The notes below the pieces were generated by a model. The model saw only the letters and a list, made by a program, of their open reading frames with translations, did no database searches and was not told the origin of the DNA. A stretch of DNA of 64,000 nt from contig NW_026870394.1 of NCBI RefSeq assembly GCF_963576545.1, forward strand, positions 62,001 through 126,000, written 5' to 3'. The translations under genes and the position numbers were made by a program. Positions 25,478 to 38,655 of this stretch are shown piece after piece (position 1 is the first letter of the stretch; every line of letters begins with the position of its first letter). Origin of the DNA: Limanda limanda. Taxonomy: Eukaryota > Chordata > Actinopteri > Pleuronectiformes > Pleuronectidae.

Positions 25478-26944
25478 CAAGTCTCTCCGACCTTCACAAA
25501 AAAAGTTATTCAAGAATATCTCTTTCTCCTATGTGCTTTCATCCCTAACCCTAACCCTAACCCTTCCGAAAGTCGGAGAAGCTCAAGGATGGTACCGATC
25601 GATGCGCGCTACCCCATTTAGTGGGGGCAGAGCCTACTTGCAAGTCTCTCCGACCTTCACAAAAAAAGTTATTCAAGAATATCTCTTTCTCCTATGTGCT
25701 TTCATCCCTAACCCTAACCCTAACCCTTCCGAAAGTCGGAGAAGCTCAAGGATGGTACCGATCGATGCGCGCTACCCCATTTAGTGGGGGTAGAGCCTAC
25801 TTGCAAGTCTCTCCGACCTTCACAAAAAAAGTTATTCAAGAATATCTCTTTCTCCTATGTGCTTTCATCCCTAACCCTAACCCTAACCCTTCCGAAAGTC
25901 GGAGAAGCTCAAGGATGGTACCGATCGATGCGCGCTACCCCATTTAGTGGGGGTAGAGCCTACTTGCAAGTCTCTCCGACCTTCACAAAAAAAGTTATTC
26001 AAGAATATCTCTTTCTCCTATGTGCTTTCATCCCTAACCCTAACCCTAACCCTTCCGAAAGTCGGAGAAGCTCAAGGATGGTACCAATCGATGCGCGCTA
26101 CCCCATTTAGTGGGGGTAGAGCCTACTTGCAAGTCTCTCCGACCTTCACAAAAAAAGTTATTCAAGAATATCTCTTTCTCCTATGTGCTTTCATCCCTAA
26201 CCCTAACCCTAACCCTTCCGAAAGTCGGAGAAGCTCAAGGATGGTACCGATCGATGCGCGCTACCCCATTTAGTGGGGGTAGAGCCTACTTGCAAGTCTC
26301 TCCGACCTTCACAAAAAAAGTTATTCAAGAATATCTCTTTCTCCTATGTGCTTTCATCCCTAACCCTAACCCTAACCCTTCCGAAAGTCGGAGAAGCTCA
26401 AGGATGGTACCGATCGATGCGTGCTACCCCATTTAGTGGGGGTAGAGCCTACTTGCAAGTCTCTCCGACCTTCACAAAAAAAGTTATTCAAGAATATCTC
26501 TTTCTCCTATGTGCTTTCATCCCTAACCCTAACCCTAACCCTTCCGAAAGTCGGAGAAGCTCAAGGATGGTACTGATCGATGCGCGCTACCCCATTTAGT
26601 GGGGGTAGAGCCTACTTGCAAGTCTCTCCGACCTTCACAAAAAAAGTTATTCAAGAATATCTCTTTCTCCTATGTGCTTTCATCCCTAACCCTAACCCTA
26701 ACCCTTCCGAAAGTCGGAGAAGCTCAAGGATGGTACCGATCGATGCGCGCTACCCCATTTAGTGGGGGTAGAGCCTACTTGCAAGTCTCTCCGACCTTCA
26801 CAAAAAAAGTTATTCAAGAATATCTCTTTCTCCTATGTGCTTTCATCCCTAACCCTAACCCTAACCCTTCCGAAAGTCGGAGAAGCTAAAGGATGGTACC
26901 GATCGATGCGCGCAACCCCATTTAGTGGGGGTAGAGCCTACTTG

Positions 26945-27417
26945 CAAGTCTCTCCGACCTTCACAAAAAAAGTTATTCAAGAATATCTCCTCAGATTTGG
27001 GGGAATTTCGTCGGTCGACCTCTTCCGAAGGTCGTACAAGCTCGGGGATGGTACCAATCGATCCGCAGGACCCAAATTAGTCCAGATGCAACCACTTTCC
27101 AAGTCTCTCCGACCTTCACAAAAAAAGTTATTCAAGAATATCTCTTTCTCCTATGTGCTTTCATCCCTAACCCTAACCCTAACCCTTCCGAAAGTCGGAG
27201 AAGCTCAAGGATGGTACCGATCGATGCGCGCTACCCCATTTAGTGGGGGTAGAGCCTACTTGCAAGTCTCTCCGACCTTCACAAAAAAAGTTATTCAAGA
27301 ATATCTCCTCAGATTTGGGGGAATTTCGTCGGTCGACCTCTTCCGAAGGTCGTACAAGCTCATGGATGGTACGAATCGATCCGCAGGACCCAAATTAGTC
27401 CAGATGCAACCACTTTC
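26945..27417 (+). repeat. B-A-B* composite module
   Basis: CATGG subtype, copied from 25005-25477 by the 1940-bp duplication. Four A units follow before the next B. Confidence 0.9.
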
Positions 27418-28550
27418 CAAGTCTCTCCGACCTTCACAAAAAAAGTTATTCAAGAATATCTCTTTCTCCTATGTGCTTTCATCCCTAACCCTAACCCTAA
27501 CCCTTCCGAAAGTCGGAGAAGCTCAAGGATGGTACCGATCGATGCGCGCTACCCCATTTAGTGGGGGCAGAGCCTACTTGCAAGTCTCTCCGACCTTCAC
27601 AAAAAAAGTTATTCAAGAATATCTCTTTCTCCTATGTGCTTTCATCCCTAACCCTAACCCTAACCCTTCCGAAAGTCGGAGAAGCTCAAGGATGGTACCG
27701 ATCGATGCGCGCTACCCCATTTAGTGGGGGTAGAGCCTACTTGCAAGTCTCTCCGACCTTCACAAAAAAAGTTATTCAAGAATATCTCTTTCTCCTATGT
27801 GCTTTCATCCCTAACCCTAACCCTAACCCTTCCGAAAGTCGGAGAAGCTCAAGGATGGTACCGATCGATGCGCGCTACCCCATTTAGTGGGGGTAGAGCC
27901 TACTTGCAAGTCTCTCCGACCTTCACAAAAAAAGTTATTCAAGAATATCTCTTTCTCCTATGTGCTTTCATCCCTAACCCTAACCCTAACCCTTCCGAAA
28001 GTCGGAGAAGCTCAAGGATGGTACCGATCGATGCGCGCAACCCCATTTAGTGGGGGTAGAGCCTACTTGCAAGTCTCTCCGACCTTCACAAAAAAAGTTA
28101 TTCAAGAATATCTCCTCAGATTTGGGGGAATTTCGTCGGTCGACCTCTTCCGAAGGTCGTACAAGCTCGGGGATGGTACCAATCGATCTGCAGGACCCAA
28201 ATTAGTCCAGATGCAACCACTTTCCAAGTCTCTCCGACCTTCACAAAAAAAGTTATTCAAGAATATCTCTTTCTCCTATGTGCTTTCATCCCTAACCCTA
28301 ACCCTAACCCTTCCGAAAGTCGGAGAAGCTCAAGGATGGTACCGATCGATGCGCGCTACCCCATTTAGTGGGGGTAGAGCCTACTTGCAAGTCTCTCCGA
28401 CCTTCACAAAAAAAGTTATTCAAGAATATCTCTTTCTCCTATGTGCTTTCATCCCTAACCCTAACCCTAACCCTTCCGAAAGTCGGAGAAGCTCAAGGAT
28501 GGTACCGATCGATGCGCGCAACCCCATTTAGTGGGGGTAGAGCCTACTTG

Positions 28551-31110
28551 CAAGTCTCTCCGACCTTCACAAAAAAAGTTATTCAAGAATATCTCCTCAG
28601 ATTTGGGGGAATTTCGTCGGTCGACCTCTTCCGAAGGTCGTACAAGCTCGGGGATGGTACCAATCGATCCGCAGGACCCAAATTAGTCCAGATGCAACCA
28701 CTTTCCAAGTCTCTCCGACCTTCACAAAAAAAGTTATTCAAGAATATCTCTTTCTCCTATGTGCTTTCATCCCTAACCCTAACCCTAACCCTTCCGAAAG
28801 TCGGAGAAGCTCAAGGATGGTACTGATCGATGCGCGCTACCCCATTTAGTGGGGGTAGAGCCTACTTGCAAGTCTCTCCGACCTTCACAAAAAAAGTTAT
28901 TCAAGAATATCTCCTCAGATTTGGGGGAATTTCGTCGGTCGACCTCTTCCGAAGGTCGTACAAGCTCGGCGATGGTACCAATCGATCCGCAGGACCCAAA
29001 TTAGTCCAGATGCAACCACTTTTCAAGTCTCTCCGACCTTCACAAAAAAAGTTATTCAAGAATATCTCTTTCTCCTATGTGCTTTCATCCCTAACCCTAA
29101 CCCTAACCCTTCCGAAAGTCGGAGAAGCTCAGGGATGGTACCGATTGATGCGCGCTACCCCATTTAGTGGGGGTAGAGCCTACTTGCAAGTCTCTCCGAC
29201 CTTCACAAAAAAAGTTATTCAAGAATATCTCTTTCTCCTATGTGCTTTCATCCCTAACCCTAACCCTAACCCTTCCGAAAGTCGGAGAAGCTCAAGGATG
29301 GTACCGATCGATGCGCGCAACCCCATTTAGTGGGGGTAGAGCCTACTTGCAAGTCTCTCCGACCTTCACAAAAAAAGTTATTCAAGAATATCTCCTCAGA
29401 TTTGGGGGAATTTCGTCGGTCGACCTCTTCCGAAGGTCGTACAAGCTCGGGGATGGTACCAATCGATCCGCAGGACCCAAATTAGTCCAGATGCAACCAC
29501 TTTCCAAGTCTCTCCGACCTTCACAAAAAAAGTTATTCAAGAATATCTCTTTCTCCTATGTGCTTTCATCCCTAACCCTAACCCTAACCCTTCCGAAAGT
29601 CGGAGAAGCTCAAGGATGGTACCGATCGATGCGCGCTACCCCATTTAGTGGGGGTAGAGCCTACTTGCAAGTCTCTCCGACCTTCACAAAAAAAGTTATT
29701 CAAGAATATCTCTTTCTCCTATGTGCTTTCATCCCTAACCCTAACCCTAACCCTTCCGAAAGTCGGAGAAGCTCAAGGATGGTACCGATCGATGCGCGCA
29801 ACCCCATTTAGTGGGGGTAGAGCCTACTTGCAAGTCTCTCCGACCTTCACAAAAAAAGTTATTCAAGAATATCTCCTCAGATTTGGGGGAATTTCGTCGG
29901 TCGACCTCTTCCGAAGGTCGTACAAGCTCGGGGATGGTACCAATCGATCCGCAGGACCCAAATTAGTCCAGATGCAACCACTTTCCAAGTCTCTCCGACC
30001 TTCACAAAAAAAGTTATTCAAGAATATCTCTTTCTCCTATGTGCTTTCATCCCTAACCCTAACCCTAACCCTTCCGAAAGTCGGAGAAGCTCAAGGATGG
30101 TACTGATCGATGCGCGCTACCCCATTTAGTGGGGGTAGAGCCTACTTGCAAGTCTCTCCGACCTTCACAAAAAAAGTTATTCAAGAATATCTCCTCAGAT
30201 TTGGGGGAATTTCGTCGGTCGACCTCTTCCGAAGGTCGTACAAGCTCGGCGATGGTACCAATCGATCCGCAGGACCCAAATTAGTCCAGATGCAACCACT
30301 TTTCAAGTCTCTCCGACCTTCACAAAAAAAGTTATTCAAGAATATCTCTTTCTCCTATGTGCTTTCATCCCTAACCCTAACCCTAACCCTTCCGAAAGTC
30401 GGAGAAGCTCAGGGATGGTACCGATTGATGCGCGCTACCCCATTTAGTGGGGGTAGAGCCTACTTGCAAGTCTCTCCGACCTTCACAAAAAAAGTTATTC
30501 AAGAATATCTCTTTCTCCTATGTGCTTTCATCCCTAACCCTAACCCTAACCCTTCCGAAAGTCGGAGAAGCTCAAGGATGGTACCGATCGATGCGCGCAA
30601 CCCCATTTAGTGGGGGTAGAGCCTACTTGCAAGTCTCTCCGACCTTCACAAAAAAAGTTATTCAAGAATATCTCCTCAGATTTGGGGGAATTTCGTCGGT
30701 CGACCTCTTCCGAAGGTCGTACAAGCTCGGGGATGGTACCAATCGATCCGCAGGACCCAAATTAGTCCAGATGCAACCACTTTCCAAGTCTCTCCGACCT
30801 TCACAAAAAAAGTTATTCAAGAATATCTCTTTCTCCTATGTGCTTTCATCCCTAACCCTAACCCTAACCCTTCCGAAAGTCGGAGAAGCTCAAGGATGGT
30901 ACCGATCGATGCGCGCTACCCCATTTAGTGGGGGTAGAGCCTACTTGCAAGTCTCTCCGACCTTCACAAAAAAAGTTATTCAAGAATATCTCTTTCTCCT
31001 ATGTGCTTTCATCCCTAACCCTAACCCTAACCCTTCCGAAAGTCGGAGAAGCTCAAGGATGGTACCGATCGATGCGCGCAACCCCATTTAGTGGGGGTAG
31101 AGCCTACTTG
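28551..31110 (+). repeat. 1280-bp tandem duplication (5 A + 3 B)
   Basis: B at 28551, 28869 and 29350 recur at 29831, 30149 and 30630. Markers GTACTGATC (28824, 30104), CTCGGCGATGG, ACTTTTCAAG and CTCAGGGATGGTACCGATTG recur. The same marker set appears again near 40.1 kb and 61.5 kb. Confidence 0.85.
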
Positions 31111-31583
31111 CAAGTCTCTACGACCTTCACAAAAAAAGTTATTCAAGAATATCTCCTCAGATTTGGGGGAATTTCGTCGGTCGACCTCTTCCGAAGGTCG
31201 TACAAGCTCGGGGATGGTACCAATCGATCCGCAGGACCCAAATTAGTCCAGATGCAACCACTTTCCAAGTCTCTCCGACCTTCACAAAAAAAGTTATTCA
31301 AGAATATCTCTTTCTCCTATGTGCTTTCATCCCTAACCCTAACCCTAACCCTTCCGAAAGTCGGAGAAGCTCAAGGATGGTACCGATCGATGCGCGCTAC
31401 CCCATTTAGTGGGGGTAGAGCCTACTTGCAAGTCTCTCCGACCTTCACAAAAAAAGTTATTCAAGAATATCTCCTCAGATTTGGGGGAATTTCGTCGGTC
31501 GACCTCTTCCGAAGGTCGTACAAGCTCGGGGATGGTACGAATCGATCCGCAGGACCCAAATTAGTCCAGATGCAACCACTTTC
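31111..31583 (+). repeat. B-A-B* composite module
   Basis: B* subtype with CGGGG kept (CTCGGGGATGGTACG). The first B has a private change, CTCTACGACC, in its head near 31120. Four A units follow. Confidence 0.9.
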
Positions 31584-32716
31584 CAAGTCTCTCCGACCTT
31601 CACAAAAAAAGTTATTCAAGAATATCTCTTTCTCCTATGTGCTTTCATCCCTAACCCTAACCCTAACCCTTCCGAAAGTCGGAGAAGCTCAAGGATGGTA
31701 CCGATCGATGCGCGCTACCCCATTTAGTGGGGGCAGAGCCTACTTGCAAGTCTCTCCGACCTTCACAAAAAAAGTTATTCAAGAATATCTCTTTCTCCTA
31801 TGTGCTTTCATCCCTAACCCTAACCCTAACCCTTCCGAAAGTCGGAGAAGCTCAAGGATGGTACCGATCGATGCGCGCTACCCCATTTAGTGGGGGTAGA
31901 GCCTACTTGCAAGTCTCTCCGACCTTCACAAAAAAAGTTATTCAAGAATATCTCTTTCTCCTATGTGCTTTCATCCCTAACCCTAACCCTAACCCTTCCG
32001 AAAGTCGGAGAAGCTCAAGGATGGTACCGATCGATGCGCGCAACCCCATTTAGTGGGGGTAGAGCCTACTTGCAAGTCTCTCCGACCTTCACAAAAAAAG
32101 TTATTCAAGAATATCTCTTTCTCCTATGTGCTTTCATCCCTAACCCTAACCCTAACCCTTCCGAAAGTCGGAGAAGCTCAAGGATGGTACCGATCGATGC
32201 GCGCAACCCCATTTAGTGGGGGTAGAGCCTACTTGCAAGTCTCTCCGACCTTCACAAAAAAAGTTATTCAAGAATATCTCCTCAGATTTGGGGGAATTTC
32301 GTCGGTCGACCTCTTCCGAAGGTCGTACAAGCTCGGGGATGGTACCAATCGATCCGCAGGACCCAAATTAGTCCAGATGCAACCACTTTCCAAGTCTCTC
32401 CGACCTTCACAAAAAAAGTTATTCAAGAATATCTCTTTCTCCTATGTGCTTTCATCCCTAACCCTAACCCTAACCCTTCCGAAAGTCGGAGAAGCTCAAG
32501 GATGGTACCGATCGATGCGCGCTACCCCATTTAGTGGGGGTAGAGCCTACTTGCAAGTCTCTCCGACCTTCACAAAAAAAGTTATTCAAGAATATCTCTT
32601 TCTCCTATGTGCTTTCATCCCTAACCCTAACCCTAACCCTTCAGAAAGTCGGAGAAGCTCAAGGATGGTACCGATCGATGCGCGCAACCCCATTTAGTGG
32701 GGGTAGAGCCTACTTG

Positions 32717-34300
32717 CAAGTCTCTCCGACCTTCACAAAAAAAGTTATTCAAGAATATCTCCTCAGATTTGGGGGAATTTCGTCGGTCGACCTCTTCCGA
32801 AGGTCGTACAAGCTCGGGGATGGTACCAATCGATCCGCAGGACCCAAATTAGTCCAGATGCAACCACTTTTCAAGTCTCTCCGACCTTCACAAAAAAAGT
32901 TATTCAAGAATATCTCTTTCTCCTATGTGCTTTCATCCCTAACCCTAACCCTAACCCTTCCGAAAGTCGGAGAAGCTCAAGGATGGTACCGATCGATGCG
33001 CGCTACCCCATTTAGTGGGGGTAGAGCCTACTTGCAAGTCTCTCCGACCTTCACAAAAAAAGTTATTCAAGAATATCTCTTTCTCCTATGTGCTTTCATC
33101 CCTAACCCTAACCCTAACCCTTCCGAAAGTCGGAGAAGCTCAAGGATGGTACCGATCGATGCGCGCAACCCCATTTAGTGGGGGTAGAGCCTACTTGCAA
33201 GTCTCTCCGACCTTCACAAAAAAAGTTATTCAAGAATATCTCTTTCTCCTATGTGCTTTCATCCCTAACCCTAACCCTAACCCTTCCGAAAGTCGGAGAA
33301 GCTCAAGGATGGTACCGATCGATGCGCGCAACCCCATTTAGTGGGGGTAGAGCCTACTTGCAAGTCTCTCCGACCTTCACAAAAAAAGTTATTCAAGAAT
33401 ATCTCCTCAGATTTGGGGGAATTTCGTCGGTCGACCTCTTCCGAAGGTCGTACAAGCTCGGGGATGGTACCAATCGATCCGCAGGACCCAAATTAGTCCA
33501 GATGCAACCACTTTCCAAGTCTCTCCGACCTTCACAAAAAAAGTTATTCAAGAATATCTCTTTCTCCTATGTGCTTTCATCCCTAACCCTAACCCTAACC
33601 CTTCCGAAAGTCGGAGAAGCTCAAGGATGGTACCGATCGATGCGCGCTACCCCATTTAGTGGGGGTAGAGCCTACTTGCAAGTCTCTCCGACCTTCACAA
33701 AAAAAGTTATTCAAGAATATCTCTTTCTCCTATGTGCTTTCATCCCTAACCCTAACCCTAACCCTTCAGAAAGTCGGAGAAGCTCAAGGATGGTACCGAT
33801 CGATGCGCGCAACCCCATTTAGTGGGGGTAGAGCCTACTTGCAAGTCTCTCCGACCTTCACAAAAAAAGTTATTCAAGAATATCTCCTCAGATTTGGGGG
33901 AATTTCGTCGGTCGACCTCTTCCGAAGGTCGTACAAGCTCGGGGATGGTACCAATCGATCCGCAGGACCCAAATTAGTCCAGATGCAACCACTTTTCAAG
34001 TCTCTCCGACCTTCACAAAAAAAGTTATTCAAGAATATCTCTTTCTCCTATGTGCTTTCATCCCTAACCCTAACCCTAACCCTTCCGAAAGTCGGAGAAG
34101 CTCAAGGATGGTACCGATCGATGCGCGCTACCCCATTTAGTGGGGGTAGAGCCTACTTGCAAGTCTCTCCGACCTTCACAAAAAAAGTTATTCAAGAATA
34201 TCTCTTTCTCCTATGTGCTTTCATCCCTAACCCTAACCCTAACCCTTCCGAAAGTCGGAGAAGCTCAAGGATGGTACCGATCGATGCGCGCTACCCCATT
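32717..34300 (+). repeat. 1125-bp tandem duplication (5 A + 2 B)
   Basis: The CTTCAGAAAG marker near 32643 recurs near 33768, each followed by a B ending ACTTTTCAAG (32717 and 33842). The spacing equals 5 A plus 2 B exactly. Confidence 0.78.
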
Positions 34301-35300
34301 TAGTGGGGGTAGAGCCTACTTGCAAGTCTCTCCGACCTTCACAAAAAAAGTTATTCAAGAATATCTCTTTCTCCTATGTGCTTTCATCCCTAACCCTAAC
34401 CCTAACCCTTCCGAAAGTCGGAGAAGCTCAAAGATGGTACCGATCGATGCGCGCTACCCCATTTAGTGGGGGTAGAGCCTACTTGCAAGTCTCTCCGACC
34501 TTCACAAAAAAAGTTATTCAAGAATATCTCTTTCTCCTATGTGCTTTCATCCCTAACCCTAACCCTAACCCTTCCGAAAGTCGGAGAAGCTCAAGGATGG
34601 TACCGATCGATGTGCGCTACCCCATTTAGTGGGGGTAGAGCCTACTTGCAAGTCTCTCCGACCTTCACAAAAAAAGTTATTCAAGAATATCTCTTTCTCC
34701 TATGTGCTTTCATCCCTAACCCTAACCCTAACCCTTCCGAAAGTCGGAGAAGCTCAAGGATGGTACCGATCGATGCGCGCTACCCCATTTAGTGGGGGTA
34801 GAGCCTACTTGCAAGTCTCTCCGACCTTCACAAAAAAAGTTATTCAAGAATATCTCTTTCTCCTATGTGCTTTCATCCCTAACCCTAACCCTAACCCTTC
34901 CGAAAGTCGGAGAAGCTCAAGGATGGTACCGATCGATGCGCGCTACCCCATTTAGTGGGGGTAGAGCCTACTTGCAAGTCTCTCCGACCTTCACAAAAAA
35001 AGTTATTCAAGAATATCTCTTTCTCCTATGTGCTTTCATCCCTAACCCTAACCCTAACCCTTCCGAAAGTCGGAGAAGCTCAAGGATGGTACCGATCGAT
35101 GCGCGCTACCCCATTTAGTGGGGGTAGAGCCTACTTGCAAGTCTCTCCGACCTTCACAAAAAAAGTTATTCAAGAATATCTCTTTCTCCTATGTGCTTTC
35201 ATCCCTAACCCTAACCCTAACCCTTCCGAAAGTCGGAGAAGCTCAAGGATGGTACCGATCGATGCGCGCAACCCCATTTAGTGGGGGTAGAGCCTACTTG

Positions 35301-35773
35301 CAAGTCTCTCCGACCTTCACAAAAAAAGTTATTCAAGAATATCTCCTCAGATTTGGGGGAATTTCGTCGGTCGACCTCTTCCGAAGGTCGTACAAGCTCG
35401 GGGATGGTACCAATCGATCCGCAGGACCCAAATTAGTCCAGATGCAACCACTTTCCAAGTCTCTCCGACCTTCACAAAAAAAGTTATTCAAGAATATCTC
35501 TTTCTCCTATGTGCTTTCATCCCTAACCCTAACCCTAACCCTTCCGAAAGTCGGAGAAGCTCAAGGATGGTACCGATCGATGCGCGCTACCCCATTTAGT
35601 GGGGGTAGAGCCTACTTGCAAGTCTCTCCGACCTTCACAAAAAAAGTTATTCAAGAATATCTCCTCAGATTTGGGGGAATTTCGTCGGTCGACCTCTTCC
35701 GAAGGTCGTACAAGCTCGGGGATGGTACGAATCGATCCGCAGGACCCAAATTAGTCCAGATGCAACCACTTTC
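35301..35773 (+). repeat. B-A-B* composite module
   Basis: CGGGG subtype of B*. Four A units follow, two of them with contracted cassettes. Confidence 0.9.
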
Positions 35774-36001
35774 CAAGTCTCTCCGACCTTCACAAAAAAA
35801 GTTATTCAAGAATATCTCTTTCTCCTATGTGCTTTCATCCCTAACCCTAACCCTAACCCTTCCGAAAGTCGGAGAAGCTCAAGGATGGTACCGATCGATG
35901 CGCGCTACCCCATTTAGTGGGGGCAGAGCCTACTTGCAAGTCTCTCCGACCTTCACAAAAAAAGTTATTCAAGAATATCTCTTTCTCCTATGTGCTTTCA
36001 T

Positions 36002-36016
36002 CCCTAACCCTAACCC
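36002..36016 (-). repeat. Contracted telomeric cassette
   Basis: Two hexamers plus CCC, in the second A after the B* starting at 35619. Another contracted cassette lies two A units on, at 36322. Confidence 0.93.
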
Positions 36017-36321
36017 TTCCGAAAGTCGGAGAAGCTCAAGGATGGTACCGATCGATGCGCGCTACCCCATTTAGTGGGGGTAGAGCCTACTTGCAAGTCT
36101 CTCCGACCTTCACAAAAAAAGTTATTCAAGAATATCTCTTTCTCCTATGTGCTTTCATCCCTAACCCTAACCCTAACCCTTCCGAAAGTCGGAGAAGCTC
36201 AAGGATGGTACCGATCGATGCGCGCTACCCCATTTAGTGGGGGTAGAGCCTACTTGCAAGTCTCTCCGACCTTCACAAAAAAAGTTATTCAAGAATATCT
36301 CTTTCTCCTATGTGCTTTCAT

Positions 36322-36336
36322 CCCTAACCCTAACCC
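36322..36336 (-). repeat. Contracted telomeric cassette
   Basis: Second contraction within about 320 bp, separated from the first by one full-length A unit. This is either two independent losses or copying of one contracted unit. Confidence 0.93.
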
Positions 36337-36413
36337 TTCCGAAAGTCGGAGAAGCTCAAGGATGGTACCGATCGATGCGCGCAACCCCATTTAGTGGGGG
36401 TAGAGCCTACTTG

Positions 36414-37204
36414 CAAGTCTCTCTGACCTTCACAAAAAAAGTTATTCAAGAATATCTCCTCAGATTTGGGGGAATTTCGTCGGTCGACCTCTTCCGAAGG
36501 TCGTACAAGCTCGGGGATGGTACCAATCGATCCGCAGGACCCAAATTAGTCCAGATGCAACCACTTTCCAAGTCTCTCCGACCTTCACAAAAAAAGTTAT
36601 TCAAGAATATCTCTTTCTCCTATGTGCTTTCATCCCTAACCCTAACCCTAACCCTTCCGAAAGTCGGAGAAGCTCAAGGATGGTACCGATCGATGCGCGC
36701 TACCCCATTTAGTGGGGGTAGAGCCTACTTGCAAGTCTCTCCGACCTTCACAAAAAAAGTTATTCAAGAATATCTCCTCAGATTTGGGGGAATTTCGTCG
36801 GTCGACCTCTTCCGAAGGTCGTACAAGCTCGGGGATGGTACCAATCGATCCGCAGGACCCAAATTAGTCCAGATGCAACCACTTTTCAAGTCTCTCCGAC
36901 CTTCACAAAAAAAGTTATTCAAGAATATCTCTTTCTCCTATGTGCTTTCATCCCTAACCCTAACCCTAACCCTTCCGAAAGTCGGAGAAGCTCAAGGATG
37001 GTACCGATCGATGCGCGCTACCCCATTTAGTGGGGGTAGAGCCTACTTGCAAGTCTCTCCGACCTTCACAAAAAAAGTTATTCAAGAATATCTCCTCAGA
37101 TTTGGGGGAATTTCGTTGGTCGACCTCTTCCGAAGGTCGTACAAGCTCGGGGATGGTACCAATCGATCCGCAGGACCCAAATTAGTCCAGATGCAACCAC
37201 TTTC
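36414..37204 (+). repeat. B-A-B-A-B run, the densest B stretch
   Basis: Three B units separated by single A units, the only place where the AB dimer repeats more than once. None is B*. Private changes occur in the heads and modules: CTCTCTGACC near 36424 and TTCGTTGGTCG near 37117. AB is 318 bp, a multiple of three, so one frame stays open across the run (36237-37511); see the rejected items. Confidence 0.9.
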
Positions 37205-38182
37205 CAAGTCTCTCCGACCTTCACAAAAAAAGTTATTCAAGAATATCTCTTTCTCCTATGTGCTTTCATCCCTAACCCTAACCCTAACCCTTCCGAAAGT
37301 CGGAGAAGCTCAAGGATGGTACCGATCGATGCGCGCTACCCCATTTAGTGGGGGTAGAGCCTACTTGCAAGTCTCTCCGACCTTCACAAAAAAAGTTATT
37401 CAAGAATATCTCTTTCTCCTATGTGCTTTCATCCCTAACCCTAACCCTAACCCTTCCGAAAGTCGGAGAAGCTCAAGGATGGTACCGATCGATGCGCGCT
37501 ACCCCATTTAGTGGGGGTAGAGCCTACTTGCAAGTCTCTCCGACCTTCACAAAAAAAGTTATTCAAGAATATCTCTTTCTCCTATGTGCTTTCATCCCTA
37601 ACCCTAACCCTAACCCTTCCGAAAGTCGGAGAAGCTCAAGGATGGTACCGATCGATGCGCGCTACCCCATTTAGTGGGGGTAGAGCCTACTTGCAAGTCT
37701 CTCCGACCTTCACAAAAAAAGTTATTCAAGAATATCTCTTTCTCCTATGTGCTTTCATCCCTAACCCTAACCCTAACCCTTCCGAAAGTCGGAGAAGCTC
37801 AAGGATGGTACTGATCGATGCGCGCTACCCCATTTAGTGGGGGTAGAGCCTACTTGCAAGTCTCTCCGACCTTCACAAAAAAAGTTATTCAAGAATATCT
37901 CTTTCTCCTATGTGCTTTCATCCCTAACCCTAACCCTAACCCTTCCGAAAGTCGGAGAAGCTCAAGGATGGTACCGATCGATGCGCGCTACCCCATTTAG
38001 TGGGGGTAGAGCCTACTTGCAAGTCTCTCCGACCTTCACAAAAAAAGTTATTCAAGAATATCTCTTTCTCCTATGTGCTTTCATCCCTAACCCTAACCCT
38101 AACCCTTCCGAAAGTCGGAGAAGCTCAAGGATGGTACCGATCGATGCGCGCAACCCCATTTAGTGGGGGTAGAGCCTACTTG

Positions 38183-38655
38183 CAAGTCTCTCCGACCTTC
38201 ACAAAAAAAGTTATTCAAGAATATCTCCTCAGATTTGGGGGAATTTCGTCGGTCGACCTTTTCCGAAGGTCGTACAAGCTCGGGGATGGTACCAATCGAT
38301 CCGCAGGACCCAAATTAGTCCAGATGCAACCACTTTCCAAGTCTCTCCGACCTTCACAAAAAAAGTTATTCAAGAATATCTCTTTCTCCTATGTGCTTTC
38401 ATCCCTAACCCTAACCCTAACCCTTCCGAAAGTCGGAGAAGCTCAAGGATGGTACCGATCGATGCGCGCTACCCCATTTAGTGGGGGTAGAGCCTACTTG
38501 CAAGTCTCTCCGACCTTCACAAAAAAAGTTATTCAAGAATATCTCCTCAGATTTGGGGGAATTTCGTCGGTCGACCTCTTCCGAAGGTCGTACAAGCTCA
38601 TGGATGGTACGAATCGATCCGCAGGACCCAAATTAGTCCAGATGCAACCACTTTC
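38183..38655 (+). repeat. B-A-B* composite module
   Basis: CATGG subtype. The first B has CCTTTTCC in its loop, shared only with the module at 44291. Four A units follow. Confidence 0.9.

Larger units (their letters stand above)
13455..26000 (+). repeat. 6472-bp tandem duplication (34 A + 6 B)
   Basis: The CGGAAAAGC marker at 13455 recurs at 19921. B at 14170, 14814, 16436, 17080, 18539 and 18851 recur at 20636, 21280, 22902, 23546, 25005 and 25323. The copies differ by few changes that I can see: GTGGGAGTAG near 14636 and CTCTTCGACC near 16119 in the first, TTGCACGTC near 20638 in the second, and the lost hexamer at 18759. Shared markers include CCCAATTTAG and CCAATCAATG. It is a very recent large amplification. 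Confidence 0.85.
24146..28025 (+). repeat. 1940-bp tandem duplication (10 A + 2 B)
   Basis: GGTACCAATCGATGCG in an A unit at 24146 recurs at 26086. B at 25005 and 25323 recur at 26945 and 27263, and GCGTGCTACC, GTACTGATC and GAAGCTAAAGG recur too. It lies at the right end of the second 6472-bp copy and is absent from the first, so it is later. Confidence 0.85.

Noticed and set aside
36237..37511. Long + strand open frames (100 to 424 codons) recurring along the window, some starting GTG
   Set aside because: They recur with the repeat, overlap each other in shifted frames, start from non-ATG codons, and read the same DNA in two frames as unrelated peptides. There is no domain, signal peptide or codon bias. 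One open monomer repeated makes many open frames, so the number is not evidence.
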